Part shown: positions 53,570-64,000 of the stretch, piece by piece
How the letters are laid out: each line of letters opens with the position of its first letter
Numbering within the stretch: the first letter of the stretch is position 1
From: Lonicera japonica
Taxonomy: Eukaryota; Streptophyta; Magnoliopsida; Dipsacales; Caprifoliaceae
Direction of reading: 5' to 3'
Length of the DNA stretch: 64,000 bases
Assembly: GCA_021464415.1 (NCBI GenBank)
Contig: CM038469.1
Location: forward strand, 25,129,901 to 25,193,900
Program-made: the position numbers and the translations under genes
Notes under the pieces: generated by a model
Told to the model about the DNA's origin: nothing
The model's input: the letters and a program-made list of their open reading frames with translations, nothing else
Databases searched by the model: none

Positions 53570-54996
53570 CCAACTTTGACGGTGTAAACCCAACGAGAAC
53601 CGATTGTAAATTTTTCAGGAAGAATGGTCATTAAATCTCGAGTGCCATTAGAATGTAATGTAGACATTTTATCAACCATCGCTTGACGCCAGCCTGAGTC
53701 CGAAAGAGCTGCTCCTACATTTTTAGGAATGGAAATAGGGGATAAGCACGACACAAAGGCAGTATATGATGGATATAAATGATGATAACTCATAAAATTA
53801 TAAATGGGATTAAGGATTGCGAGTCGAACAAACACGTTTACGTTCGACAATGGGACGATCTAAGTCAGAGACCGAGATGACAGGCTTGACCGAAGTAGAA
53901 GAGGTGTGCACTGGGTCAAAGGTAGGATAGTTAGTGGTGGTAGGCTCAGTCAAAAGTGGTGGAGTAAGGTCGGTCAGAGGTTCGAGTGTAAGCGCAATAG
54001 TAGTCTCGGTGGGAGGCTCAAAAGAAGGGTTCGCAATAGAAGGGGGAAGTTGCCGACGATGGTAGGTGAGTAGAGGAGGTGGTGAATCTACGGTAGGAGC
54101 CACTGGGTTAAGGGATGAGACAACCAGTGGAATAAGACTAGTGTTGGAAAAAAGGAGAACATCAGTCAGACACTCGGCGTGTGCAGAAGCAGTAAATAAG
54201 GAAATCGTTTCAAAAAAGGTGACATCGGCTGAGACAAGATATCGCTGAAGGTGAGGAGAGAAGCACGATAACTTTTTTGTAAAAGTAACCCAGAAAGATA
54301 CATTTGAGAGACTTGGCCTGTAATTTGTCTTTCCCCGGAATGAGATCGTGAACAAAACATATACACCAAAACACATGAGAATGAAGATAAATAGAATGGC
54401 TGATTAGGAAATAACAGAGAATGAGGAACCTGATTTTATAAAACAGAGGATGGCATGCGATTAATCAAATAGCATGCGGTAAGAACTGCGTCTCCACAAA
54501 AAGGTAGCGGAACATGGGTGTGAACGAGGAGAGTACGTGCAGTTTCAATCATGTGTCTATTTTTTCTTTCTGCCACCCCATTTTGTTGAAGGGTATGAGC
54601 ACATGACGATTGATAAAGTATACCCTGAGAGGCCATCAAGGATTGAAAAGGGGCAGAGAAATATTCTCGTGAATTGTCACTTCGAAAAGTATGAATATTA
54701 GTGCCAAATTGAGTTTTAATTTTAGAACAAAATGTTTGAAATATGGAGAATAATTCTGATAGATTTTTCATTAAGAATAACCAAGTACAACGGGAAAAAT
54801 CATCAATAAACGTAACAAAGTAACTAAAACCTAACGTTGACTTAACACAACTAAGACCCCATATATCCGAATGAACTAAAGCAAATGGTGACTCTGCTTG
54901 TTTATTGAAACAACTAGAAAAAGAACTAGGAACATGCTTTCCTAACTGACAAGACTCACACTCTAAAGAAGACAGACGCGTAAGACTCGGCACCAT
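53570..54996 (-). pseudogene. Copia integrase and start of reverse transcriptase
   Basis: 54996-54436 is the integrase: CESCQLGKHVPSSFSS (zinc part), HSDIWG (first Asp), TFIDDFSRCTWLFLMK, FRSDNSREY (second Asp; active copies read SDNG.EY) and QQNGVAERKNRHM with the catalytic Glu. 54376-53810 holds the integrase C-terminus (CFSPHLQRYLVSADVTFFE) and a Pro/Ser/Thr-rich linker. 53850-53563 starts the RT (GWRQAMVDKMSTLHSNGTRD, GSRWVYTVKVG) and breaks off at about 53570. Confidence 0.9.
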
Positions 54997-55144
54997 CTTT
55001 TGTAACTTTTACAGGCTAAGATGTCCCAAACGGTGATAGAGGATGGTAGGTTGATCAACGGCAACAAGCTACAGGGGTTAGCGGTGGGGAGAGGTAATAT
55101 AACCCACGATACTCACATCCTACTCCAATCGTCGTCCTGGTGTT

Positions 55145-56410
55145 TTAATCCTGCACAAAAACCGAATTAGCAACAAAGGTAACAAAATAAGGCAATCTTT
55201 GGGTTAATTTGCTAATGAAAATTATATTAAAGGGACAATTTGGTATACATAGAACATAATCTAAAGATAGAGAAGGCAATTGTGTAGCTTGTCCAATTCT
55301 TCTAATTTTAGTTTGTGAGCCATCAGCTAATGTAACAGTATATAAAGTACTAAAATAAGTAATACGAGAGAACAAATCCTTATTACCAGGCATATGATCG
55401 GAAGCATCAGAATCAAGTACCCATGGCCCACCAGAGGATGATTGAGAAATGCAAGCAATATGATTACCAGTTTGACCGGTTGAGGCTATGGCTGATGACT
55501 AGTTGTTCTCCTTAAATTTTTGAAATGCAACATACTCAGCAGCAGGAACTGTCATAGTCCTAGGTGTATCCCCAGATGATGGATCATACTGTGAAATGTT
55601 GGCAACCTTAGGCGAATATCCTTGAAGCTTGTAGCAATGATCTACTGTATGGTCCAGATTATTGCAATTAGTACACTTGGGGCGAGTTCGACCTCGCTGC
55701 CTGCCTTTACCATCCCCGTCGAGGAGTCACTTGAAAGGCTAGGATAGCAGAATCAGTGAAAGTTGTAGAGTTGCTTGGGATGCTTAGAGGTGCGAAAATA
55801 CGAATTAATTGCTCAAATATCTATCCATAGTAGGAACCCTAGGATTGGCTAAAATTTGATTGCGAAATAAATCAAGTTTAGTAAGCAACCCTGCTAATGC
55901 AAGAACAATGAAAAACTTTCCACGATCTGCTTCTTGTTACTTAACATCGGTTGAGAGATGCATCAACTTATTAAATTCCTGCTGAAGAGTCTTGATTTGA
56001 CCTAGGTACTCTTGCATATCATGTTCCTGTTTTTTAATAGTCTTCGTACAAGAGACAACAGTATAAAGATGATTTATGTCATTTTAATAAAGTTTTTTTG
56101 CCGTTTGCCATACTTTATAGCAAGTGCAATAAGGTCGGTACTGGCCAACAAGTGTTTGATCAATAGATTGCCACAGAACATTACATAAAAAGGCATCAAT
56201 TTGTTTTCATTGCAACTATTCTTTTTCAGTAATATCGATAACACGTTTTATTAAGTGTTCTTCAAATCCTGACCCATAAACCATAATTCAACAGAGGCTA
56301 ACCATGGCATATAATTACTGGGACCTTTTAATTTTTCGGAACATATAATAGCTGTAGTCGTAAAACTTAGAAAAGATTTATTAGGTAAAGTATTACTTGG
56401 AGTACCCATT
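55145..56410 (-). pseudogene. Copia gag and protease
   Basis: 55393-55145 and the codons just upstream give the protease: WVLDSDASDHMPGNK, where active elements have DSG(A/C)(S/T)DH, so the Gly is replaced. About 55695-55633 encode a CCHC zinc knuckle (C-TN-C-NNLD-H-TVDH-C). Further upstream to 56410 broken frames give gag (the MGTPSNTLPNKSFLSF start at about 56408). Several stops. Confidence 0.8.
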
Positions 56411-56828
56411 AGAGATGAACACAAGTAAAGGTTTAAAGGCTGAAAAATACTAGAAAAAAACTGTGAACCAATAGGAAACAGGCCAAAAGAAAGATTTGAA
56501 AAATTCGACAGGAAAAGGGCAAGACACGCGCCTTCACGCTTATTTGGTACAGTGGCTAGTGGATCTCACACACAAGACAGTGGTGGAGCATGGGAGCGCG
56601 AGACAGGGTATTTTTCGGCGAGATTTATGGCGTGTGGTCGTCTGGTGATTCCGACCACTTCTGTGTGTGTAGGTGGTGTGATAAAAAAGGGGCAGGATAC
56701 ACGCGAAACAACTAGGGTTTTGGCTACTCCTTAGTTGTTGGCGGCTAGGGTTTAGTATTGTGATAGGCGGCTAGGGTTTTGCTGGAGTGACAGACATAGC
56801 AACGAGAGAGGAGGATTTTCTCAGTATA

Positions 56829-56840
56829 GCTCTGATACCA
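56829..56840 (-). other. Copia primer-binding site (initiator-Met tRNA)
   Basis: Minus strand TGGTATCAGAGC, the standard 12-base complement of plant initiator Met-tRNA, preceded by ACA, the last bases of the 5' LTR. The LTR itself is pushed away by gypsy 2, which starts at 56844. Confidence 0.9.
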
Positions 56841-56843
56841 TGT

Positions 56844-58388
56844 TGTGAGAATCCGCAAATGCGACCCCCCGGGTCTCGTCCCCATTCGGTTGGGTGTCTG
56901 AAACGTCGGAACGGATTCCGTCGTTCCATTTGCTGGAGTATCTTTGTTGATTCATATCACATGTCCCTATGTTCTATTTTTAGATGCAAAAAGGGGTTCG
57001 TTCAGAGTCGCCAGTACGTTTTACGAGAAAACGGACAAAAAGGGTCGTGTAAGAGGAAATGCTATAGACAAGCCTTTCTTTACACGTTTGTCTACGAAAC
57101 CAGGTTTCTATAGGGTTCGGAAACTATATTACGGTTTGGGAAGGTGTTAAGCACCCATTTCGCCCTTTCGGTCTCTAGTGGTCTTATATGTTTATTCTAT
57201 GTTGAAAAACTTGGATGCTTTTACTGACAGTCTACTACTTTCTAAGTGAAAACCCTAATTTCTGGGAATAGCGGGGAAAGGGATAAAAACCTTTGTGTTC
57301 CGAGATCCGATGTTTTTATTATTTTTGAAAAATGTAACGACAAGTGATAAAAGTTGTTTTATTTTGAGAGAGAGAGAGAGAGTTTCCCGAATTATTTCCT
57401 CGGATAATGACGGTTTTCTCTTATTGTGATTACTTTTTGTAAAAGCTCGGATCTTGTATCGGGACTAATTTAATATGGAATTAGAACTCTTGAGGGGAGT
57501 TTTATCAGACACGTCGCAGTCTAAAAAGACAGGATATGTTGATGTTAATTCCTAGATAAGTTTTGCCAGCCCGGGTTTTGAAAACAGGATTTTGTCCGGA
57601 CGATAATGTACTTATTCTTCTTATTTTGCAAATGATTTTATCAGGGTCTTTTTGTTTTGAAAACATCAGACTACTTTATAACTTGGCAATAAGTTTATTC
57701 AAATAAAACATGGACAAAACAACAGAAATAAAACAAGTACACATATTTTAATGTCAAATACTAGAAGAGACTTTCTTTACCTTCCCGACGAGAATAATAA
57801 TAAGAGAGAAAATATGATACGGCGGAGAGATTTTCGGCGATAATAATCTTTTCCTTCTTTAGATATTTTCGAGAATTCGATTCCAGAGACGGGACACGTC
57901 GATTGTCGAGAATAGATTCGATAATTCTTCAGAAATAAGACGAGGATCGAGGATGCTTGATGAAAGACTAGAAAATCAGATCTAAAGCTTAGAATTCTTC
58001 AACCCCAAGTTCCTCCCTTGAACCCTTGGGGTGTTGGCCTATTTATACTGTTTGGGGAGGATTGTCGTGCGACACTTCTCCAATTGGGGCATATGTCGCG
58101 CGACATAGTGTCCAATGTCGCGCGACAAACGGCTGAAGTGATGTTTCTGACAGACTGATGTGTCAGAGAGTGGATTATCTGGTGTCAGGAGGGATTGTCA
58201 CGCGACATAGTGGGATTGTCACACGACATTGTGATATGTCGTGCGACAATCTCTCTTAAGAATAGGTTTGTTGGCCAACAAACCCTTTTGGGATAGTTTC
58301 GGGTGTTCGGGTGGGTTCTGGACCCAAAAACAGTAGTTCCCGAAGGTCGTTTGGGTTCTTGCGGGGGTCACGGATCGGGGTGTCTACA
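56844..58388 (-). repeat. Gypsy 2 3' LTR (1,545 bp)
   Basis: Minus strand TGTAGACACC to TTCTCACA. Same layout as the gypsy 1 LTRs: palindromic words (58065-58250) and TATAAAT (58041-58047). More diverged from the gypsy 1 LTRs than those two are from each other, including a GAGAGAGA run at 57366-57381. Confidence 0.93.
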
Positions 58389-59570
58389 GACCCTCTCGAC
58401 TCAAGCTCCTTGCTTGCAAGGAATTGAGGCGACTGGAAGAGACCATGATCCATGGCTCCCGCAAGAACTCTAAGGAAGTGTGTTATGCAAAAAGCACTCG
58501 TGAGTGCCTCCGGAGAGAGCTTTGTGTTTGGTTTTGCCTCCGGAGAAGGCTTGTGTTACCTCATTGCCTCTTTCGAGAACTTTCATTTGCTCCACTCGCC
58601 TCAGATGGGAGGACTACCTTTTGTTCCACTTTGCGCCTCAGGTGGGAGGACTACCATTGCTCCACTGTGCCTCTCTGGGAGGGCTTTGCCTCAGGTGGGA
58701 GGACTACCATTGCTACACTGTGCCTTTCTGGGAGGGTTTTTGATCTTCTCGCCTCAGGTGGGAGAACTACCATTGCTACACTGTGCCTCTCTGGGAGGGC
58801 TTCGCCTCAGGTGGGAGGACTACCGTTGCTATACTATGCCTCTCTGGGAGGGCTTCGCCTCAGGTGGGAGGACTACTGTTGCTACACTGTGCCTCTCTGG
58901 GAGGACTTTTGATCTTCTCGCCTCAGGTGGGAGGACTACCTTTGCTACACTGTGCCTCTCTGGGAGGGCTTCGCCTCAGGTGGGAGGACTACCGTTGCTA
59001 CACTGTGCCTCTCTAGAAGGGCTTTTGATCTGTAAGAAGAAAGAAAATTGCCTCTAGGAGGGCTTTCGTGAGTAATTCTACCTCTTGCGAGGGCTTGTGT
59101 TTGTGATTTTGCCTCTAGTGAGGGCTTGTGTTTGTGATTTGCCTCTGGCGAGGGCTTGTGTTGTACTCTGGTGATTTTAAATGTTATCTTTCTTAGACTG
59201 CTAGAGTGAGAGAGAGAAATTTTTGTGAGGGTGAAAAGAGCTCCTCAAGGTCTAATCTTTTATCTGGATGTCCGTTTTTCTGTATCTTTTGGAACTTTAC
59301 TCTCATGTTTTCTCCGAGGGAAGATACTTTTCTCGGAAGGCAGTTTTCGGATTTTTCTTCCTCTCCGTAGAGTGATGGTCCGAGGATTTCCAAATCATCT
59401 TTTCTGTATCGTGCTGAAAAAAAAATTTGTTTGAAAGTTCAAACCGGGCCTGAAGTCATTTCTCAGGTTGCCTACGTTCCCCTTTTTGATTTTTACAAAG
59501 AACAAAAGTTTGAGTTGGGGCTCAGGTTTACGTAGTTCTTGTCTACACATGTTACATCTATTGGTAATAC
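58389..59570 (-). other. Gypsy 2 3' untranslated region with minisatellite
   Basis: Lies between the integrase end and the LTR. Next to the LTR, GAGTCGAGAGGGTC on the minus strand is the likely polypurine tract. The plus-strand frames here (up to 201 codons) are by-products of the repeat. Confidence 0.75.
58598..59035. repeat. 53/63-bp minisatellite in the gypsy 2 3' UTR
   Basis: Eight units start GCCTCAGGTGGGAGGACTAC at 58598, 58635, 58688, 58751, 58804, 58857, 58920 and 58973. Complete units are 53 bp, or 63 bp with an extra TTGATCTTCT. Related degenerate GAGGGCTT.TG.TTTG units continue to about 59170. Confidence 0.93.
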
Positions 59571-59579
59571 TTCTTCAGT

Positions 59580-60640
59580 CGATCCATGTTGACTGGAGAA
59601 TGCAGCAACTGTCCGTCTAAGTCAGTGAGTATAATGGCACCCCATGTATCGATCTGTTTGATGATGTATGGCCCTGTCCACTTCTACCCGAATTTTCCCC
59701 TTGGATCTCTGGCTGGTTCTCGAATCTCTTTCAACACGATGTCGTTCTCATTGATACCCTGAGTCTTCACTTTCTGGTTAAATGCTCGAGCAATTCTCTT
59801 CTGATATCCTTGGTGGTGGTACGCGGCTTTCAATCTTTTTTCATCAAGCAGGGCCAGCTCGTTATAACGTGCCTGGATCCATTCCAGTTCATTGACTTGA
59901 TTCTCTAGTATCTGAGAGATGGAACCTCTAACTCGACAGGGAGGACTACTTCCATCCCGTACGCAAGAGAAAACGGGGTTACTCCGGTGGAGACCCTCTC
60001 GGTGGTGCGGTATCCCCACAATGCATATGGTAACTTCTCTGGCCAGTCTCGACAGGTGTCGGTCATCTTGCTTAGGATATTCTTCAGATTCTTGTTGGCG
60101 GCCTCAGCTGCCCCATTCGTTTGTGGTATATATGGCGACAATCTATGTCGGGTAATACCGTATTCTTCTATGATGGAATTAGCCTCTCCCTTGAAATGAG
60201 TGCCATTGTCCGAGATGATCTCGTGTGGGACCCTATACCGACAGATAATATTCCGTCTGATGAATCGGGCAACTTTCCTGGCGTCAAGGGTTTGGAAAGA
60301 TTCGGCTTCTACCCATTTGGTGAAATAGTCGATGGCTACTAATATGAATTCATGGCCGTTGCTGGCTTTGGGTGAAATCTTCCCAATAATGTCGATTCCC
60401 CAGGTTGCAAAAGGCTAGGGAGCGGTCATGTTGTACAACTCCTTCGGGGGAAGTTTCTGAGATTTAGCATAGATTTGGCATTTGTGGCAATGGCGCACGT
60501 GGTTCACGCAGTTGTTCTGTAGGGTAGACCAGTAATATCCTTGCCTGATGATTTTGCGGGCAAGTGTATGACCACTCATGTGAGGTCCACAATCACCCCC
60601 ATGTATCTGATCCATCACTTTGACAGACTCTTCTTCAGTG
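59580..60640 (-). pseudogene. Gypsy 2 integrase
   Basis: 60618-60415 is the zinc-binding part (GHTLARKI, CHKCQIYAKS). The core follows: WGIDIIGKI (first Asp), ISDNGTHFKGEA (second Asp) and SPYIPQTNGAAEAANKNL with the catalytic Glu (60141 on). 60019-59684 gives the C-terminus (YNELALLDEKRLKAAYHHQG, KVKTQGINENDIVLKEI). No chromodomain follows, as expected for the Tat branch. Stops interrupt at a few places, for instance about 60415. Confidence 0.92.
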
Positions 60641-60866
60641 AGACACTAGAGATGGGCTCCGTCGTAGTTTCTCTTATACAGCCTCCCGGCGCAGAGTATG
60701 AATCTTGATGCTAATCTTCTTAGCGTAACCCGGGTTCTCTTGTCTGCTTGTTCGGGATACTGATGGTTTTTCAAAAGGTTCTAGATGTCGTAAAACCAAG
60801 TGGTTGAGTCTCCATTCTCTTCATTTCCTACTTCAAGGGCCATGCAGTGTGCTGGTCCGGATTCTT

Positions 60867-61850
60867 TTACACTGTAAGAGTTATTTCTTCCATCCCCTCT
60901 GGGATATCAATCATAGATGCCAGGGTTACAAGTGCGTCAGCAAAACTGTTATGTGACTTGGGGACATAATAAAACTTTGTATGCTCAAACCTTCCTGCGA
61001 CATCTTCCAGTCGGGCAAGGTAAGGGACTAATTTCTCATCTCTGATCTTCCATTCCTTCAGAACTTGGTAGACCACTAGCGCCGAATCTCCATATACCTG
61101 TATTCTCTCTATACCCCTTTGGAGTGCGATCTCTAACCCGAGTATACGGGCTTCATATTCGGCCATGTTGTTGGTGCAGAAGATATCTAGACGATACGAT
61201 ACCGGGGAGTGAGTTTGGTATGGAGAGACTAAAAGGATGCCTATCCCGTTTTCGTTTCGGTTGGCGGCCCCATCAAAGTATAATTTCCAGTCTTCATCGA
61301 CCTCGACATTCATGATAGTTTCATCCGGGAACTCGGCTTCTTTTAGCGTGTCTCCCAATATCGGATTGTGGGCTAGGTAGTCAGCTATGATCTTGCCTTT
61401 GACTGCCTTCTGGGTCATGTAGGTGATGTCGAATTCGGAGAGCAAAAATAACCATTTTGCCATACGGTTCGAGAGAGCTGGTTTCTCGAAGAGATATTTC
61501 AACGGATCAATTCGTGATGCCAGGATTACCGGGAAAGCCAGCATGTAATGCCGTAATTTCTGTGTTACCCAGACGAGAGTGGTGCATGATTTCTCCAATG
61601 GCGTGTAGTTTATCTCAAATGGGGATAGCTTCTTGCTGATGTAATAGATGGCCTGCTCTCTCCGTGTATCGGTCAGATGTTGGGCTAGCATGGCTCCTGC
61701 ATTCGAATCAATGACGGTCAGGCATAGGATTAGTGGCAGTCCGGTTTGTGGCGGGGCTAACACTGGGGGGTTGGAGAGGTAGTTTTTTATTCTATCAAAA
61801 GCTTCTTGGCACTGATCGTCCCATTCTCCTGGTGATGACTTCCTCAGGAG
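60867..61850 (-). pseudogene. Gypsy 2 RNase H and second RNase H
   Basis: 61763-60867 is one open frame covering LPLILCLTVIDSNAGAMLAQ, the RNase H (KSCTTLVWVTQKLRHYM, SRIDPLKYLFEK), then WKLYFDGAANRNENGIGILL, EYEARILGLEIAL, VYGDSALVVYQV and YVPKSHNSFADAL of the second RNase H. It keeps 18 residues around 61190 (YRLDIFCTNNMAEYEA region) that gypsy 1 lacks. Confidence 0.92.
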
Positions 61851-62713
61851 TTTGAAGATGGGTTCGCAAGTTTGAGTGAGCTGAGAGATGAACCTGCTGA
61901 TGTACTACAGATTACCCAAAAATCCCCGGACTTCTTTCTCAGTACGGGGCTCGGGCATGTCTTGGATAACTCGAACCTTGGCAGGGTCGACCTCGATTCC
62001 CTTCTTACTGACGACATAGCCGAGGAGCTTTCCCTTGGTTACCCCGAACACACATTTTTGCAGATTGAGTTTCATCTGGTACTAGCGGAGGCGGTCAAAG
62101 AAGGCTCTCAAGGCTGGTACATGGCCTTCCCTCCCTTTTGACTTGATTATCATGTCGTCCACATACACCTCTACTTCTTTGTGAATCATGTCGTGGAAGA
62201 TAGTTGTTACTGCCCTTTGATATGTCGCTTCGGGATTCTTCAGCCCGATGGCATAACGGTGTAGCAGTATGTTCCCCATGGTGTGATGAATGCAGTTTTC
62301 TCTTGGTGATCCGGGTGCATCTTGATCTGGTTATACCCGGCGAAACCGTCCACGAATGATTTCAAGGCATGGTTAGCGGTATTATCCACTATCAAATTAA
62401 TGTTGGGTAATGAAAAATCGTCTTTTGGGCAAGCTTTATTAAGATCTCTGTAATCTACGCATATGCGGACTTTCCCATTTGCTTTTGGGACGGGTACAAT
62501 GTTGGCCAACCATGAAGGGTACTCGATCACCCGTAAGAACCCCACACTTAGTTGTTTCATTACCTCTTCTTTCACTTTCAGGGACCATTCTGGTGTAAAT
62601 TTTCTCAGCTTCTTCTTGATGGGTCTAAATTTTGGCTTGGTGTGTATCTCATGCATGACTATCTGGCTATTCAAACCTGGCATATCTGCATAGGACCAGG
62701 CGAAGACATCCAC
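61850..62713 (-). pseudogene. Gypsy 2 reverse transcriptase
   Basis: 62713-62240 carries KLRKFTPEWSLKVKEEVMKQ, SWLANIVPVPKANGKVRICV and TPWGTYCYTVMP. A frameshift near 62245 moves to frame 62279-62082, which carries EVEVYVDDMIIKSK with the YVDD active site, and a TAG ends it where gypsy 1 has CAG. The rest of the thumb runs to about 61850. Confidence 0.92.
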
Positions 62714-62940
62714 GTACTCTTTCAGAGTTTGTGTGAATTCTTCTCTTTCTATCTTAGTTAGACTTGCCCCAATACGGACCTCTTTTCTGTCTTCTTCCGT
62801 CCCGAGATTAACTATAAGAGTGTCTCCTTCCTCGCTCTGTATACGCTGCTCCCCCGTTCAGGGTGTTCGTTTAGTCTTTCCAACTCCATATAAGCAATTA
62901 CAGAATTAAAATCAACAGGATAATGCAAAACAGAGTTTTC

Positions 62941-64000
62941 TTAATTGATAATAGTGCTTACAGGTACAAGTTTAAAAAGTAAATCTAGGAGTGACTCTTC
63001 CCTAGCCTTACCCTCACTCTTACCTCTCACCCTTACAATTTCACTCTTCCCCCCTTTTTCTTGGTAATTCGGATCACTGTGTATCAAGTGTACAGGGTCG
63101 TTTTTTGGCTCGTCTTTCCCTAGAGCCATGATGTCGAAGAGATCTCCGATCATTTCTTCCTCTTCATCCTCATTGTCCTCATTTTCTTCTCTCGGCCCAA
63201 TCGTCAATTTGGTAGAGAAACTGTGTATAATGTTTTCCTTGATATAAAGGTCCTCTTCATAGAAAATTTCCCATCCTGGAAGGTTCTCTCCGTCGCTGTT
63301 TCTCCAAGGCTCTTGAAAGCCGCAGAAAGAGAAGTCCTCTCCTTCTTTGACGAAAAACCCATTCAGAGAGCTAAAACTCGGATACTGATGCCCTCGGCTC
63401 CTTTTCTCTTGGTTGTCCTCTTCGGTGTGTTGGTACCCCAAACCTTCCTTTTCGTACCTCGTTACTGGGTTCCAAGGCTTGGAGTAATCCCGGCTATCCC
63501 ATTCCCAGACTGGCTCTGGGTAAGTATTTTATCATTCTCAGCATATTTGTGATCTTAGTGCTGAGACCAGGGATATTGTCAGGAGGAAGGTACTCGATTC
63601 TCTGGGTGGTGAGAGTTTGTACTTGAGGTTCGTAAGAAAAGCCTCCCAGCTGTATGCTCTGACTCCCGATGCCTAATACAGGTAACTCCAGATCCGCCAA
63701 GGTCCTTTCAGGATCTCCTTGGATGGTGATTATATTCCCTTCGAACGGAATCTTGATTTTCTGGTGTAAGGAGAAGGGGAGTGATCCTATGTCGTGTAGC
63801 CATGCTCTTCCCAATATGAGGTTAAAACTGGAGGGAATGTCTATGATTTGAAAGTCGGCTGGAAAGTTTCCAGGACCGACCATGAGATCTAGCCTTAGGG
63901 AACCCAGAACGACCCTTCTGGTGTTGTCATAGGCTCTAACAGTCACAGCTGATGGGGAAAGTTCCGAGTCTAAGATACCCAGGCATCTGGCGATCTTTAG
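62941..64000 (-). pseudogene. Gypsy 2 protease C-terminal part and acidic linker, cut by window edge
   Basis: The open frame from 64000 to 63494 begins in the protease shortly after its active site (the sequence aligned to ARCLGILDSELSP of gypsy 1) and has LMVGPGNFPADFQIIDIPSS, RAWLHD and the linker. 63441-62941 continues it with an acidic stretch (EENEDNEDEEEEMIGDLFDI). A frameshift lies near 63490. Confidence 0.88.

Larger units (their letters stand above)
39874..56843 (-). mobile_element. Ty1/copia element, split by later insertions; 5' LTR displaced beyond the right edge
   Basis: The 3' LTR is 39874-40024 (151 bp, TGTTAAATATT to TTCTCACA on the minus strand), preceded by AATGGGGAG as polypurine tract. 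RNase H and the C-terminal RT lie at 40025 to about 41290. The N-terminal RT, integrase, protease and gag lie at about 53570-56410. The primer-binding site TGGTATCAGAGC is at 56829-56840. The two coding blocks are complementary parts of one pol, so I infer one element cut near 41290/53570 by a non-coding block that carries gypsy 1. The domain order gag-PR-IN-RT-RH defines copia. Confidence 0.78.
56844..64000 (-). mobile_element. Gypsy 2, Tat/Ogre-like, 3' two thirds
   Basis: Opposite orientation to gypsy 1 and the same family. Contains a full 3' LTR (56844-58388), a 3' UTR with minisatellite (58389-59570), integrase (59580-60640), the two RNase H domains (60867-61850), RT (about 61850-62713), linker and protease, which the right edge cuts just after the active site. 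It is inserted in the copia LTR end; a possible target duplication CATGT (56839-56843) would recur off the right edge. Compared with gypsy 1 it has fewer stops, but a frameshift near 62250 and stops at several places. Confidence 0.93.

Noticed and set aside
58424..59057. Plus-strand frames of 162 and 201 codons that look like repeat proteins (GGRTTIATLCLSGR)
   Set aside because: They arise from the 53/63-bp minisatellite in the antisense of the gypsy 2 3' UTR; several frames are open at once and none has a domain.

Overview
This is plant nuclear DNA, most likely from a eudicot. It holds the 5' part of one host gene, a class XI myosin on the minus strand, in a landscape of nested retrotransposons and small DNA transposons. 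The evidence for a plant is the class XI motor domain, non-LTR elements with the plant-type zf-RVT tail, Ty1/copia elements primed by initiator-Met tRNA, and Tat/Ogre-like Ty3/gypsy elements with a second RNase H domain. No bacterial, organellar, tRNA or rRNA gene was seen.

Layout. Positions 4993-27727 (minus strand) hold twelve exons of the myosin. They join without any frame break into the first 493 residues of the motor: the N-terminal SH3-like part, P-loop, switch I, switch II and the [10 protein letters not shown] exon. The coding exons total 1,479 bp spread over 22.7 kb, because introns 2, 6 and 10 are filled with LINE copies and small LTR elements. Intron 12 runs off the left edge. It contains the 5' half of another LINE (about 1-2330), a terminal-inverted-repeat element (2436-3521) and a Tourist-like MITE (3794-4078). 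The rest of the motor, the IQ motifs, coiled coil and cargo tail must lie outside the window if the gene is complete.

From 27.7 to 39.5 kb lies intergenic DNA upstream of the myosin. It has MITEs, a hAT-like element (31301-34194) split by a solo LTR with an exact 5-bp target duplication, and diverged LTR-like non-coding repeats. From 39.5 kb to the right edge is a stack of nested elements. A 315-bp TRIM abuts the 3' LTR of a minus-strand copia element. That copia is cut inside its reverse transcriptase by a non-coding block of about 2.5 kb, which is itself cut by a plus-strand gypsy element (42081-51870, target duplication CTAAC) with an internal deletion. The copia's other end is interrupted exactly at its LTR/primer-binding-site junction by a second gypsy copy in the opposite orientation (56844 to beyond 64000).

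The main points of interest are several insertions dated relative to each other by exact target-site duplications, a possible GC-AG intron in the myosin next to a LINE 3' end, very small LTR elements (74-bp and 211-bp LTRs) with recognisable priming sites, one carrying a 34-bp minisatellite and a perfect GC-rich hairpin, palindromic TGTCGCGCGACA arrays upstream of the gypsy LTR TATA box, and a 53/63-bp minisatellite in the gypsy 3' region. No clearly new gene system was found. All coordinates come from reading the sequence by eye; no alignment or database search was run.
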